DNA of 64,000 bases from Bemisia tabaci (GCF_918797505.1 NC_092794.1:1-64000); one strand, 5' to 3'. Counted from the stretch's first letter, positions 31,310 through 42,437 are shown. Made by a program: numbers and translations. The notes: generated by a model from the letters alone, not told the origin.

Positions 31310-31544
31310 TACTTTCTCGCTCCCATAGGGTAGAGAGGAAGTATTGTCATCCTCCAAGATAGAAAAAAAAAGTTGAAATTTCATCATTTCTAGACGTTTT
31401 AAGGTCCGAGGAGTAAAAATAACCATACTTGAAAAAATGTGTGTCCGTCCGTCCGACGTCCCCCAAATCTGTCTACAGCGATATCTCAGAATCTATCTGT
31501 TCGATTTCATTCAAAATTGGCACAGGACACCATATCTGAATCAG
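31310..31544. repeat. dispersed repeat with CCGTCCGTCCG
   Basis: TTTTACTTTCTCGCTCCCAT, GGAAGTATTGTCATCCTCCA and GTGTGTCCGTCCGTCCGACG, then AGCGATATCTCAGAATCTAT, have the look of an abundant dispersed element, but no matching copy exists in the window. Single copy here. Confidence 0.3.
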
Positions 31545-31977
31545 CTATTACAGAAAGGGCACAATCGACATTTTTTTCGAAATTGAGTTTTTTGCGGTTT
31601 TCGCATTAGTGTATGTAGACACACCCTGTAGTGCAGACAGGGCACTATATTCGCATTTTTTATGTTTTATTGACAGGGGTTAAGTTCCTCATGTAGAGCA
31701 GAAAGGGCACTGTTGCAGCAATATAGTGCCGTTTCTGCAGTACATGCCCACTGGGTGCGCGCGCATCGGCAGCGGCAACTCGTCGTTTGTTTTGTTTTGA
31801 TACGATTGAGACGTTAGTTTTGCGTTTCGAAACGACAGTGATCACGCTACACGCTTCACTCACGCTGAAAATGAAAGGAGTGAGAATTGAACCTTGAGTG
31901 TAGGAAGTGAGAGGAGCCCTTAACAGGTTGGATGAGGAAGTAGGTAGAAGATTACTACGCTATTGAACTTCAAAGGA

Positions 31978-32010
<33 letters not shown>

Positions 32011-32630
32011 TCTTGACTTGAAATAAGCCAGAAATATTTTTAAAATTTACAGAGCTGTGGGCAAACCACATGGTGAAAGTTCGAAATCGCATACCATCAA
32101 TTGCGACATTGTCAATTTTATTTCGTCTTCTTTTTTTTTTGTTCTAAAGTATTCTCTATTGAAATTTTGTGTAAATTTTCTTCACACCATCAAGATTGTT
32201 TTCTGAAAATTTCATGGGGAAATCTCTATTAGTTCTCTTTAAAAAAGTAGTATAAAAAGATAGCAGAAATTTTTAAACGTAGCAATGGAAATATACAATT
32301 TCCAACTTTCGCTATAGACATGCATCATTGCCATACATTTGAGATGAAAAACAAGGGCTAAAATAATTTTCTGGCTTCATTCTATCACTCTTTATGGCTC
32401 CTTCCCCCATGTATTACAGAAAGGGCACTAATGCTCTTCCTTCAAGTGTCATTATTTACAACCCAGAAAGAGTATCATGTAAAATTTTTTTATGGAAATT
32501 GTCAGTCTACTTGGGGGACAAGAGAAAACCTCGAAAATTTTTTTTCCAAAAGCTTATAGTTTACTCAAATCAGTTTTTTGCATTTTCTGAACAGTTAACA
32601 TTTCTGCAATAGTGCCCTTTCTGCAATATG
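31545..32630. mobile_element. composite repeat with CAGAAAGGGCACT ends
   Basis: A TTRCAGAAAGGGCACTA-type word occurs in direct orientation at about 31550, 31632, 31697 and 32413. It is inverted at about 31724 (AGTGCCGTTTCTGCA) and at the right end (AGTGCCCTTTCTGCA, about 32612). The layout suggests nested foldback elements sharing one terminus, with an AT-rich core and a T-run at 31984-32005. Confidence 0.55.
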
Positions 32631-32649
32631 TGATTCATCTATGGTCTCC

Positions 32650-33245
32650 TTATGCACGTCCAACGATTTTGAGGTACGCTAAAATTTGGGGGGGGGGGGC
32701 TACGCTCAATTGTCCATTTTTAGCAAAATCACACGGAAAGCTCATTTTGAGGGACTGTAAATTTTAAAAAATGCCTTTAATTCTTTAAAATTGGGCATAA
32801 AGCACATCACCTGGGTCATTAATTTAAGATCCTAAAAGATCTTTGGACTAAACTCAAAATTCAAGGGATTACGAGGCCCAAAAGTAGGGCACTTTGCTCC
32901 GCGACATTACACAAACAACTCATTTTCAAAGACTGTAAATTTGATTAAAAATGCCTTTCATTTCTTCGAAAGTTGGCATAAGAGCACCACCTGGTTCAAT
33001 AATGTAAGTTCCTATGAGTTCTTTGGACTAAACTAAAAATTGAAGGGTTACGCGTCATATAGCGAGGAGAGCACTTCGGTCACACGGAGAGCTCATGGAC
33101 TGTAGATTTTGAAAAAAATGCCTTTAATACTTTGAAAGTTGGCTCAAAAGCACCATCTGAGTCATTAATTTAAGTTCCTAAAGGATTCTTGGACTAATCT
33201 CATAATTGCAGAGGGGCCGATAGGAGACGCTCAATTCTCTGATAA
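32650..33245. repeat. three diverged ~175-bp tandem repeats
   Basis: AAAATGCCTTTMATWCTTT recurs at about 32769, 32949 and 33117, each followed by AAAGTTGGC-, CACCTGGGTCA-, TAAGTTCCTA- and TCTTTGGACTAA-type words. A run of G (about 32686-32698) lies in the first unit. Confidence 0.75.
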
Positions 33246-34090
33246 ATGAGTCGGAACGCTTCTAGATAATAGCAGCAAACGCTTTGAGTCAGGTGAAACC
33301 TAGGAATTCAAATGCATTATATACTATTTCCAAAATTACTCCATAGGTATACACAAAGCAAAATTAGACAACTAATTAGGTACATACTCACATTACAAAA
33401 GTACTACACTGAAAAAAATGTTTCCTAAATACAAGGTGGAGCCGTCTTAGACCAAGTAAACTGGATACTTAAAAAGTATCGACAAGAAACGGAGGTTTGA
33501 ACTAAGACAACGGAGTTACCTTGGATCAAGAAATAGCCTTTTCTCAATCCAACGCTCCACGTCCCTTAAAAGAAGAAAGCGTTTACTTAAAAAAAGGAAA
33601 CATTCCATGCCGTGAAAATATTTCCTAAATTTAAGAAGTTATCGTTGGTTTGAAGTGAGTATCCGTTGTATTGATCTAGGTAAACTGTTTACTTAGAAAT
33701 AGGAAACAGTTACGTAACTCCCACGTGCATTTACTGGCTTCAAGTTAATGGTTTGTTTAAAATTAGTAAACGGCGTGTTGGACGGGAATGCGCGTTTATT
33801 GTATTGAAACCAACTGTTGTCTTAGAATTAGTACACGGGGACGCCCGGCATGAATGGATGTTGCCTAACTCCCAGGCATGTTTACTTACTTCTAGCCAAT
33901 TGTTGTTTTAAATTTAGTAAATAGTCACTGCAGGTATGCACACTGCACCCATATCATATGTATTATTATTGATCAATAATAGCAAAAAATGGTTTAATCT
34001 ATCGAATTTTTGATGAAAAAAATTTTCAATTGTATATCTGCAAGTATCGAAGACTCGACATGGCAAGTACCGACTTGCAAATTTTGGCCT

Positions 34091-34162
34091 ACCTATCGGG
34101 ATTTGAACCTGGGTCCTACAGTTTACGAACCTAACACCCTACCTACTTAGCCATCGGGGCTT
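34091..34162 (-). other. tRNA-like cassette in E2, Thr-like
   Basis: The minus strand reads AAGCCCCGATGGCTAAGTAG (box A TGGCTAAGTAGG), GGTTCGTAAACTG at the anticodon position, and box B AGGTTCAAATCCCG (complement of 34097-34110). The second half parallels the cassette at 38633, so the two probably share an origin. Stem pairing is too poor for a functional tRNA. Confidence 0.55.
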
Positions 34163-34979
34163 ATGTCTACGTCGGCCGAATTTACACTATATAAGTCATT
34201 GACTTAGGCTCTTACCATTATTGTGATAGTGAATATGCGCGAGACCTGATGGGTTAAGATTTTTTGAACCCGAAAAGATGAATTTGGAGCAAAAAAGAAA
34301 TGCGCGTGTTACTGTTGTCACTTTTTTTACGTTTATTTTTGTTTCTTTCCCATCTTATATTAATTTTTAACCTCTTCAAAAAGAATTTAAAGCAATGCGC
34401 CTTTTTTAAAATTTTCTCTCTTCATTTTTTCTTGAAGAATCGCTGACTTTAAAAAATAAGAATAAAGAATGAAACTCTTCGAAAATGTTTGTAACACAAT
34501 AACATTTTTTTTTTGATGACTGAGATTGTTACATTTGGTAAATATTACTAGTTCTATTCAATTCGATTATAATATTCAAGACTATTTTGGACCATTTATT
34601 AGACTTTTCTATTTCAATTAGAATATTAATAGTTCTATTCAATAGTTCTAATTCCTTACTTTAAAAAATAAGATTTGAAAAATAAGCTTTGAGATTTTCT
34701 GGATTAAGTCATCTTTTTCCGTGGACAGTCACAATTTATTCATAAAAAAAATTCAATCTTCGATTACTCTTATATTTTACTCAGTTTACATAATCACACG
34801 AGTGACGTTCTAATATTTTATTGTATAGCTGCACTTCATTTTCGTCACACTCTCTAAAGTTGATAGGAAGGTGGTAAAGAAGTGCTGGATCCACCCTATT
34901 TTGCAGGGAAACAAGGTAAAAAGGGTCAAATGCTTCAATTACGGTAAAAAATGTTGAGCTCTTATGAGTATCCGTACAA

Positions 34980-35000
34980 GACTGTGGATGGAGGGGGGGG
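34980..35000. repeat. G-run inside E2
   Basis: GGAGGGGGGGGGGGGGCGG; a low-complexity tract, possibly of uncertain length in assembly. Confidence 0.6.
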
Positions 35001-35852
35001 GGGGGCGGAAAGATCGGTCCCGACAGGCCCTTCGACCCAAAATTTCCCCGGACACAAATGAATCAAAGTTTTAAATATCAACAATTTTGCACTCGCAAAT
35101 TCCTTTCTAAAATACAGAAAAAACTGTATTTTGTTTTCGATCCACTCCATCGTTGCGTTCATAAATCAAAGGGACCCGGAAAATCGATACTGAACAGTGT
35201 AAACACTACGTAGCAGCAGAGTTATTCGATTATCTTCATCTGTGAACTTGGTGGGTGACATGCTGAAAAGTATGATTCTCTCCACATTTTTTAATTTCTT
35301 CCTCGGCCCATAGCATAAGCATGCATTTTATTTGACCCTTTTTAATTCTATCTGCGAGGGATCTTTCATTCATCAGGACAGGAAAAGTAAGGAAGAAAAT
35401 AAGTAAAAAAAATTGCGATTTTTTAGTGTGAGGAAATACATTGTCCGATGAAACTGAACTGAGGCAATGCAAAAAAACTCCCGGCTTCAATCTACTTAAG
35501 TATATAAGTCCTCTTTATGAGGCTCCCTTCATTTAAAAATAAAAATTAAAACTTCAAATGCACAGTGCCGATCTATTTAAAACAACGCAAATATTTCCTC
35601 TTCCTCTCCTTCTTTACTTCTTTATTTATTTAATTTTTTGTCGACGCCGAGCATATGAGTGATTTCTCAAAGGACACATTAAATGAATTTCTCCCTAAAG
35701 AACAATTATTTTGTAGACAAATATAATGGGCATCTTGATTTTTAAACTTCCGTCTCCTTTTATTCCGTCATAAATGGTGTTGGTTTAAGCAGATGCTAAC
35801 GGCATCTGGCAGCAATTGCATGTATCATTCTCATAGGAGGCGTCACCATCCG

Positions 35853-36525
35853 GTTTACTAATTTTAAGGAAACTGGTTTCTTTTTCGAAGCAAAATGTTA
35901 TATTGAAAGTAGGCAACCGCACATGTCCCATGCCGCATCCGTTCCCCGGGGAAGGGACTCACTCCGTTTACTACTTATAAGGTAACTGGTTTCTTCTTCT
36001 GACGTACCGTGTTTTCTTTCATCAAACAAGCTGTTGGGTTATTAAAAGGCAACAGCGTCCGGCTTATTGCATCCTCCCCCGCTGAGGGCGTTCGCCCCGT
36101 TTACTAATTTTGAGGAAACCGGTTTCTTCTTTAAACGCAACGTGTTTCACTGTACCAAGCAAACTGTTGAATTGTAAAAAATCAACGGGCGTATTGCTAA
36201 TTGCATCCGGTCGCCTCGAAAGGAGTTAGCCCCGTTTACTAATTTTGAGGAAACCGGTTTCTTCTTTCGACACAACGTATTTTCTTCTACTAAGCATGCT
36301 GTTGACTTAAAAAGAGGCAACGGCCGGACTCAGAAGGCGCTCACCCCGTTTACTAATTTTAAAGAAACTGGTTTCTTCATTCAAGCAAAAGTTGGCTTAT
36401 TTTAAAACGACGTTTATTTTACTTAAGAAAACCGTTAGTTTCTTCCAAGTCAAAAGCGTTTTGAAATAAGTAAAAAATCCAAGTAGACGCGTTTACTTAA
36501 ATTCAGGAAATCTTTTTTTTCCGTG
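35853..36525. repeat. right-end tandem array of E2
   Basis: Five units of 113-135 bp each contain GTTTACTAATTTTGAGG, CTGGTTTCTTC and a T-rich tail. The unit boundary next to the terminus is GCGTTTACTTAAATTCAGG. Similar words outside this element occur at 45413-45500. Confidence 0.8.
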
Positions 36526-36526
36526 T

Positions 36527-37320
36527 ATGAATCATCAAGCTAACGCCAAGAACTGACACTTAGACCTTTATTAAAAACTAATATGTTTGTTGTTAATAAA
36601 TTTAGAATCCCGGCAGATTCCATCTTTTGCGGTTCCTTTTTACGAGGTACTAAGCACAAATATAATGTAAGAATTCGGCACAAATATGACTGATTTAATG
36701 GTTGTTAATAAAGGAGGTTATAATTGTTATAACCTGAGGTTTGTTGACGTTTGTCGACAGTAGCAAGGAGATGGCGCTCTCTATTGTTTTCGCTTTGAAT
36801 TACGGGATACGTGGTAAGGTGATGGCGCTCTTGGCGGGCGTGTGGTGAACCTTCCAGCAGGTAGATTCGCCCGCCAAATTTAAAATTTGGGAGATGCTAA
36901 GCGAAAACCGTTTAGTTTTAAGACTATTTAAACATCGAATAGTCATTCTACCCATTAAAGTAGATATTTGATGGCTTTTGACCGTGCTTAGGGAGAGATT
37001 ATAATATAAAATCGTATCTGAAGTATGATGTCAATGAATCTAATGGATCCTAATGAATCGTAGGAAAGCTAAGATTTTTACGGATCGCCGTCCTTGATAG
37101 GAGACTTTGTTAATCAATTACATATTTAATTAAAGATGCCTCATAAAATCAACAAGTCGAGTCCGAATATATGAATTCTTCACATATCGCGAAGACATTT
37201 AAAATAAAGTTCAGTGGTTTGAATAAAAATTTCATCACTATTATCCTGCGATCAAAATTCCAATCAAACTTTATGATTTTGTAAAATTAGCAGTATTTTT
37301 CTAAATATTCCAGTAAAAGT
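36527..37320. other. interval without recognisable genes
   Basis: AT-rich sequence with two short related words (GGAGATGGCGCTCT at 36769 and GGTGATGGCGCTCT at 36819). No gene seen. Confidence 0.3.
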
Positions 37321-37326
37321 GTCTAT

Positions 37327-37450
37327 GCCGGCGCGGAGCGCCGGCAAAAGCAAGAAAGTGTTGTGCGATTCTCGCACCATGATGGGGGCGAAGCCCCCCC
37401 CCCCACACGCGGCGCTTCCGCCGCGCATAAATTGGCCGGAGGCCAATTTT
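37327..37450. repeat. row of four consecutive hairpins
   Basis: In sequence: GCCGGCGC-GGA-GCGCCGGC, GGGGGC-GAA-GCCCCC, GCGGCG-CTTC-CGCCGC and AATTGGCC-GGA-GGCCAATT. Hairpins of this style cap the Helentron-like elements at 12724 and 22534, so this may be another such 3' end, but the CTAG terminus is absent. Confidence 0.6.
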
Positions 37451-37554
37451 TTTTACCGCCATACTCTCAGCTTTTCAAAAAGCCCTCATTTTTTAAATTT
37501 GGTTTACCGGTTTGCGAGTGACGTCATTTTTCCCGTGCCCATCTCTCCTCACTG

Positions 37555-37868
37555 CTAGATTCCCTTTATACTGAGAGTCAAGACAATTTGAATCCATTTC
37601 TGATTGGTTCCCGTATTTTAGGCCTCCACCGTGTCACAAACGGGAATAAAGATTACATTTTCACCAATTGCAAAGATTATAATCTGGAATGGACCAGGGA
37701 ATTACGGGTTCGGCAAGGAACAAACGGAATGAGAGGAGGAACGGAGAAAGGCATTTGAGAATGGGCCGATCAAAGATTACGAAAAACGTTCAATTTGTGT
37801 AATCTTTATTCCCGTTTGTGACATCCATGAGCCAAATTGTCTTGACTCTCAGTATAAAGGGACTCTAG
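37555..37868. mobile_element. 314-bp hairpin MITE bounded by CTAG
   Basis: CTAGATTCCCTTTATACTGA at the left and TCAGTATAAAGGGACTCTAG at the right are inverted. The arms also share GTCACAAACGGGAATAAAGA and its complement. Each end coincides with CTAG. No coding capacity. Confidence 0.8.
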
Positions 37869-38340
37869 TCACTGCGTGTCCAAAATATTCGAGTGCGGCG
37901 GAGCTCCTCAGACGAGTACATGCCACTCAAAAAAAAGGAAATGTTGAAGTAGCATTAACCGCCATGTTGAAATGACATCACAGAAATTATGTTGATATAG
38001 GCTGCACTCCCCGTAACCCAACATGGTTTGACTTAATTCTACATTTGCCGTCATGTTGAATCAACATGACCGAGAATGCTTCTACCTGTCATGTTGAATC
38101 AACATGACGGTAATATTCGAGTAACATTACGCATGTTAATTAAACCAAATTCATGTTTTAGCATTATGTCAGACTGAAACTGCATTACACATGTTGTTTT
38201 ACCATGCCCTTGTTTGAAAGAACATTAACATTTTGTTGAATTAGCATATGCAGTGTTATGTTACCATTTGCTTTCATATTGTTTCAGGAGTACCGTGGTG
38301 CTCTTGAAACATCATCTACGTACTGAAAAGGGGGATGGCG

Positions 38341-38416
38341 TGTTCTCCTCCTCTCCCTCCTCCTCATCTCCCTCCTCCTCCTCATCCTCCTCCTCCTCCT
38401 CATCTCCCTCCCCCTC
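38341..38416. repeat. CTC-rich microsatellite in E3
   Basis: CTCCTCCTC and CTCCCTCC runs. Confidence 0.9.
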
Positions 38417-38632
38417 CCTCCATTCATGATTTCGTTTCATAAGCTAGACATCTAAGCCACCTGACTCGATAGTCTTGACACTTAGACAAGATTGTTTACT
38501 CACTGCGAGTAACGTTCAAATTAAAAATTAGCATATTACTGCGTACATGCATACACAACTTAGACGGCAAAAAAATGAAAAAGTAATTCAGTGGGATATG
38601 GAAACACTTAAAATTCGTTTTTTGAAACCACA

Positions 38633-38705
38633 AGCCCGGATGGCTCGATTGGTAGAACACTCCGCTTGTAATAGGTAGGTCCCGCGTTCAAATCCCGAAA
38701 AAGTC
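38633..38705 (+). other. tRNA-like cassette in E3
   Basis: AAGCCCGGATGGCTCGATTG gives box A (TGGCTCGATTGG), CTTGTAATAGG lies at the anticodon position, and GCGTTCAAATCCCG is a good box B. It parallels the E2 cassette (GTAGG-CCC-GTTCAAATCCCG). Anticodon-stem pairing is poor, so it is not a working tRNA. Confidence 0.55.
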
Positions 38706-39079
38706 GGAAAAATTTGATAGGTCGGATGGGATGGTTCTGGGTTGAGAGTAGTATTGGAAATATAACTACATTAAAATACGATTCAATTTTCATAAAAATA
38801 ACGTAATTTATTTTAATTTGTAGCATTTGACGTACTCGTATATCAACATGATTGTCATGTTAAATCAACATGATTGTCATGTTAAATCAACACGACCGCA
38901 TATTAAGTCAACGTGACGACAGTCATGTTGATTTAACATGACGGCTATCATGTTTCATCAACATTTTTGATTATGTTCCCGTAACATGCTGTAAGCTTGT
39001 ACCCGTTATTAAGACGCCCGTCATGCTGAATCAAGCTTGCTCAAGCTTAAAGTAACATTTTTTTTTTTTTTGAGTGTGC

Positions 39080-39600
39080 TACGGTGTTTTGGGACGCTCA
39101 AGGAATATTACTGATCGATTTCTTGGAGAGAGGAAAAACGATCGATGCCGCAAGATATTGTGAAGTTTTGAAAAAAATTGAGTCAGCGATCAAGCGAAAA
39201 CGGCCCGGTCGTTTGTCTCGTCAAGTTTTTTTCCTTCAAGACAACGTTAGGCCTCATGTGGCTCATGTGACTCAAGACTTGTTTGCCTCATTCAAATGGG
39301 ACCTTTTTCTACATCTACTGTACTCACTGGACCTTCCTCCAAGCGATTTTCATATTTTCCTTGCGTTAAAGAAGAATTTATGGGTGGCCAAAAGTTCTCC
39401 ACCGACGCAGAGTTGCAAGAAGCTGTAAAAAAATCGTTCCAACGACGCAGGATGCGCAATTTTTAGAAGATGGAATCCGCAAACTGCTAACACGGTATCA
39501 GAAATGTGTTTAACTGGGTGGATATTATGTCGAAAAGTAAGGTTAGACAATTCAAAGCCTGAAAGTTTCACATACGTAACCAATTACCTGTGTCAAAACC
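39080..39600 (+). pseudogene. mariner transposase C-terminal fragment
   Basis: The DDE/D transposase that cuts and pastes mariner elements. Recognisable blocks: VFWDAQGILLIDFLERGKTI with a catalytic aspartate, ARYCEVLKK, LQDNVRPHVA with the second aspartate, a degraded LAPSDYHLF-like block (DLPPSDFHIF) carrying the third, then in shifted frames DAELQEAVKKSF, GIRKLLTRYQKC and GGYYVEK. There are at least two frameshifts (near 39390 and 39465). The N-terminal half is missing; E3 abuts the fragment with a TGC duplication in the ATVFWD codons. Confidence 0.9.
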
Positions 39601-39796
39601 TTCTTTACGGTGAAAACATCTACTCGTCTGAGGAGCACCGCCACCGCCGCGCTCGAATATTTTGGACACGCAGTGACGAGAGATGCGCGCGGGAAAATTG
39701 ACGTCACTCGGGTACCGGTGACCCAAATTTAAAAAACGAAGGATTTTTGAAAAGCTGAGAGTATGGCGGTAAAAACAATTTTTACCGATGTAATTT

Positions 39797-39857
39797 ATCT
39801 TCATTAGTTCCGGAGAAAATAAAGATATATACATACTTTACGAATGCCCCTCGTAAT
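39797..39857. mobile_element. mariner 3' terminal sequence
   Basis: TTCATTAGTTCCGGAGAAAA and ACTTTACGAATGCCCCTCGTA form the terminal inverted repeat of a mariner, matched in inverse orientation at 31221-31300. About 170 bp of the outer inverted repeat separates it from the transposase fragment. Confidence 0.6.
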
Positions 39858-39876
39858 CAAGCAAGCATAAAAACTC

Positions 39877-40754
39877 GTATACAGGGTTATCCAAAAGTCA
39901 CTGACCACCCCTGTAACTTTTTTCCAAATTGAGATAGAAGTTTGAAACTTTGGGAATGTTCCTCGGTCTAAGGTAGCAACTTTTTGGTCCCCCCAAAATT
40001 TTGAAGGGGGGCCGCCCCCCCTAACTTGGACCGATGGATTTGCATGAAATTCGATATCCTGGCGGTTTATGGCTGGATAAAAAGGAATCTTTTATTAGAT
40101 TCTTGAAATATCAAATAATTTCATACTAATCCATCGGTAAAGAGCCGTAAAACTCATTTACCGCAATTTTTCCGCCGCCATTTTGGAATTTGTCAAAATT
40201 TCAGATATCCAATGAAAGATTCGTTCTTTTCGTGCCGAAATACCCCCAGATACCATGTTTCATGCAAACCCAACGATATGCAGCCCAAATATCCACTTCC
40301 CGCTCGAGGCCGCCATTTTGACCGCCGCCATTTTGAAAAGGACTGACTTTTCTGGAAAACCAATGCCAGAATCGTTTCTCTCATTCCGAAAAACCCTAGA
40401 ATTCCGAGTTTTACACCAATCCGTCTATAAACAACAGAGATGCGAAATTTCCGCCATTTTGAACTTTGACCGGCCGCCATTTTGTCAAAAATGAACATTT
40501 TTACCTGCAGTTTGCGCCAAAAATTTTCTTTTTTATTATCTTTCAAATGAGGTATCACAAAGGGGGGGGTTGCCATTTGAAAAAAAAAGTTAGCCCCCGC
40601 CCCCCTTAAGGGGGACCGTCCCCCTAAAATTTTGGGGGGACCAAAAAGTTGCTACCTTAGACCGAGGAACATTCCCAAAGTTTCAAACTTCTACCTCGAT
40701 TTGGAAAAAAGTTACAGGGGTGGTCAATGACTGGTGGTGTATAACCTTGTATAC
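39877..40754. mobile_element. 878-bp palindromic element with AGGGTTAT-type ends
   Basis: The left AGGGTTATCCAAAAGTCACT and the right TGACTGGTGGTGTATAACCT are inverted, and CTGTAACTTTTTTCCAAATT, CTTTGGGAATGTTCCTCGGT and CAACTTTTTGGTCCCCCC are mirrored almost perfectly. TATAC flanks both ends, a possible 5-bp duplication; the arm copy at 60355 lacks the insert. CCGCCATTTTG words recur. It resembles the 43293-44636 family. No gene. Confidence 0.85.
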
Positions 40755-40860
40755 ACATAAGATACGTATGCGACTTACGTAAAAGTTGAATTTTCTCGAA
40801 AATGAAAAGTCGTATCAAAATTTGGTCTGTGCTGTTTTCCGATCTTCAATAGTGTGAAAG

Positions 40861-41415
40861 AATGGACCACTAGACAAGGTAAGAATTTAAGCATTCTGAT
40901 ACATGTTTCTTAACCAGAATTTCACGTGAAACACGATTCGCGCAACGGAAATAACTGAAACTAACTCCTGACGGAGATATTAGCATTTTTATTTCACATT
41001 GGATACCAGGAATTCGCACTGCCCGCTCACAAGAAACTCAAAGCTCTACGCGAGTCAAATCGCGCACTACAACGGTTTCAGCAAGCTTCTTAATTGAGCA
41101 ATGTTCATGTCCCACCATGTGTTTTTCAAACTATAAGTAATTTGCTATAGCTGAGCCAAAGCGTCAAGACTAAGGTTGCCAGATTTTTTTATCGCAGAGA
41201 CGTTCATGATAACGTTTAGCACGCGATGTGAACCACGTACAGCATTGAGTTTTCATAAGCGGATGGTTTCAATTCATGCACCATGAATCATTAAATATCT
41301 TCGGAAGGAAGTAACTTCGGTAATTTTCGTTGTGCGCATCTTGTTTTACGTGAAATTTTGGTGAAGAAACATGTATCAGAATGCTGAAATTCGTACCTTA
41401 TCTAGTGGTCCATTG
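40861..41415. mobile_element. 555-bp foldback of the GGACCACTAG family
   Basis: TGGACCACTAGACAAGGTAA and GCATTCTGATACATGTTTCT at the left are inverted at the right (AGAAACATGTATCAGAATGC, TTATCTAGTGGTCCA). It is the longest member; relatives are at 31138, 51395-51873 and 57712-58190. Confidence 0.85.
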
Positions 41416-41550
41416 CGTCGGTCCGGGGCGGATCGGAGGAGGGGAATTTTCCGAAAATATTTTCCAGCGCGGGAAATTCCCGAATCAGACCCTACTCTCC
41501 GGTACCCGATACCAGACCCATCCTGGAGGAGACGGTCTATCGTTGCTGAA

Positions 41551-42437
41551 AAGGGTACGTGTAAAACGGGCAATTTCAGGCTCGTGTCGGATACCATTGA
41601 AACTTTCCCTATTCATTCATTCATCTAACAATGCCCTATGTTTTCCCAAAGTGTCAAGTTCCCAAAAAATTTTGGGGGGAAGTGGCGGGGGGTCAAAGTT
41701 AAAAATCCGCTAAATTTTCGCGAATTTTTTACTCGAAAACTACTAAATATTTCGAAACGCGGTTATAAGCGCGGAACGGAGCGAAGGTCGGGAAAATCGG
41801 CTATTTTAAACTGCGCGCGTCGCATGTGTTAGAAGGAGAACGCCCCCTCCTGCTCAGTTCAGCGAATCACACTCCTCTGCCGACCTCGCATTGTTGCCAC
41901 ATGTGTCCCGATCCGTCGCCGCGCGCAGTTTAAAATAGCCGATTTTCCCGACCTTCGCTCCTTTCCGCGCTTATAACTCGCAAACAAAACGTTTCCCCAG
42001 GATACGGTTAAGACATATAGGTGCCACAGAGAGTCAGGAACAACATATCGGTTTTTCAAAGAAATTAAAAATGGAGTATTTTGGGGATTGGCCCGAACGT
42101 GACAAAAAAGCGGGTCATTTTATAGCGTTCCGGCGCTTCGGAGGCGATAACTCGAGTTTAAGTCGACAAAACCCTATGATATTTTACATTTTCTGAAAGC
42201 TCTTTTCACGTTGAAAACGCTCGTTTAAACCGCGTTTCGAAATATTTAGTAGTTTTCGAGTAAAAAATTCGCGAAAATTTAGCGGATTTTTAACTTTGAC
42301 CCCCCGCCACTTCCCCCCAAAATTTTTTGGGGATTTGAAACTTTGGGAAAACATAGGGCATTGTTAGATGAATGAATAGGGAAAGTTTCAATGGTATCCG
42401 ACACGAGCCAGAAATGGCCCGTTTTGCACGTACCCCT
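41551..42437. mobile_element. 887-bp foldback element with GTACGTG ends
   Basis: GGTACGTGTAAAACGGGCAA at the left is mirrored by GGCCCGTTTTGCACGTACC at the right. The arms share TTTCCCTATTCATTCATTC, GGGGGGTCAAAGTTAAAAAT and AACTACTAAATATTTCGAAA. A smaller palindrome in the middle (41785-41975) contains TAAACTGCGCGC and its complement. Flanks GCTGAAAA and TTTTACAAGTC join into the arm repeat when it is removed. Confidence 0.8.

Larger units (their letters stand above)
33417..36525. mobile_element. 3.1-kb foldback element E2 with tRNA-like cassette
   Basis: The left end CACTGAAAAAAATGTTTCCT and the right end AGGAAATCTTTTTTTTTCCG..TG are inverted, and TA flanks both sides (33415-33416, 36526-36527). 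Both ends hold arrays built on GTTTACTAATTTTGAGGAAAC with following CTGGTTTCTTC. In the right array the word recurs at 35853, 35966, 36099, 36234 and 36348, a period of 113-135 bp. A minus-strand tRNA-like sequence lies at 34091-34162, then an AT-rich core. No transposase frame. The CACTG end and short duplication suggest a CACTA-type mobiliser (inference). Confidence 0.7.
37924..39076. mobile_element. foldback element E3 with TGTTGAATCAACA arrays and tRNA-like cassette
   Basis: The left end CACTCAAAAAAAAGGAAATG and right end CATTTTTTTTTTTTTTGAGTG are inverted, and TGC is duplicated on both sides (37921-37923, 39077-39079). Both ends carry arrays of the palindrome CATGTTGAATCAACATGA (left 37940-38260, right 38845-39000). 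The core holds a CTC-rich tract (38345-38415) and a plus-strand tRNA-like sequence. No transposase frame. It lies inside a mariner copy. Confidence 0.75.
37447..39790. repeat. outer inverted repeat enclosing a nest of elements
   Basis: TTACCGCCATACTCTCAGCT (37449) and ATTCGAGTGCGGCGGAGCTC (37890) on the left are inverted at 39617-39785 (CTCGTCTGAGGAGCACCGCC, GAAAAGCTGAGAGTATGGCG). The left arm is split by the palindrome at 37555-37868. Foldback E3 and the mariner fragment lie between the arms. Confidence 0.65.
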
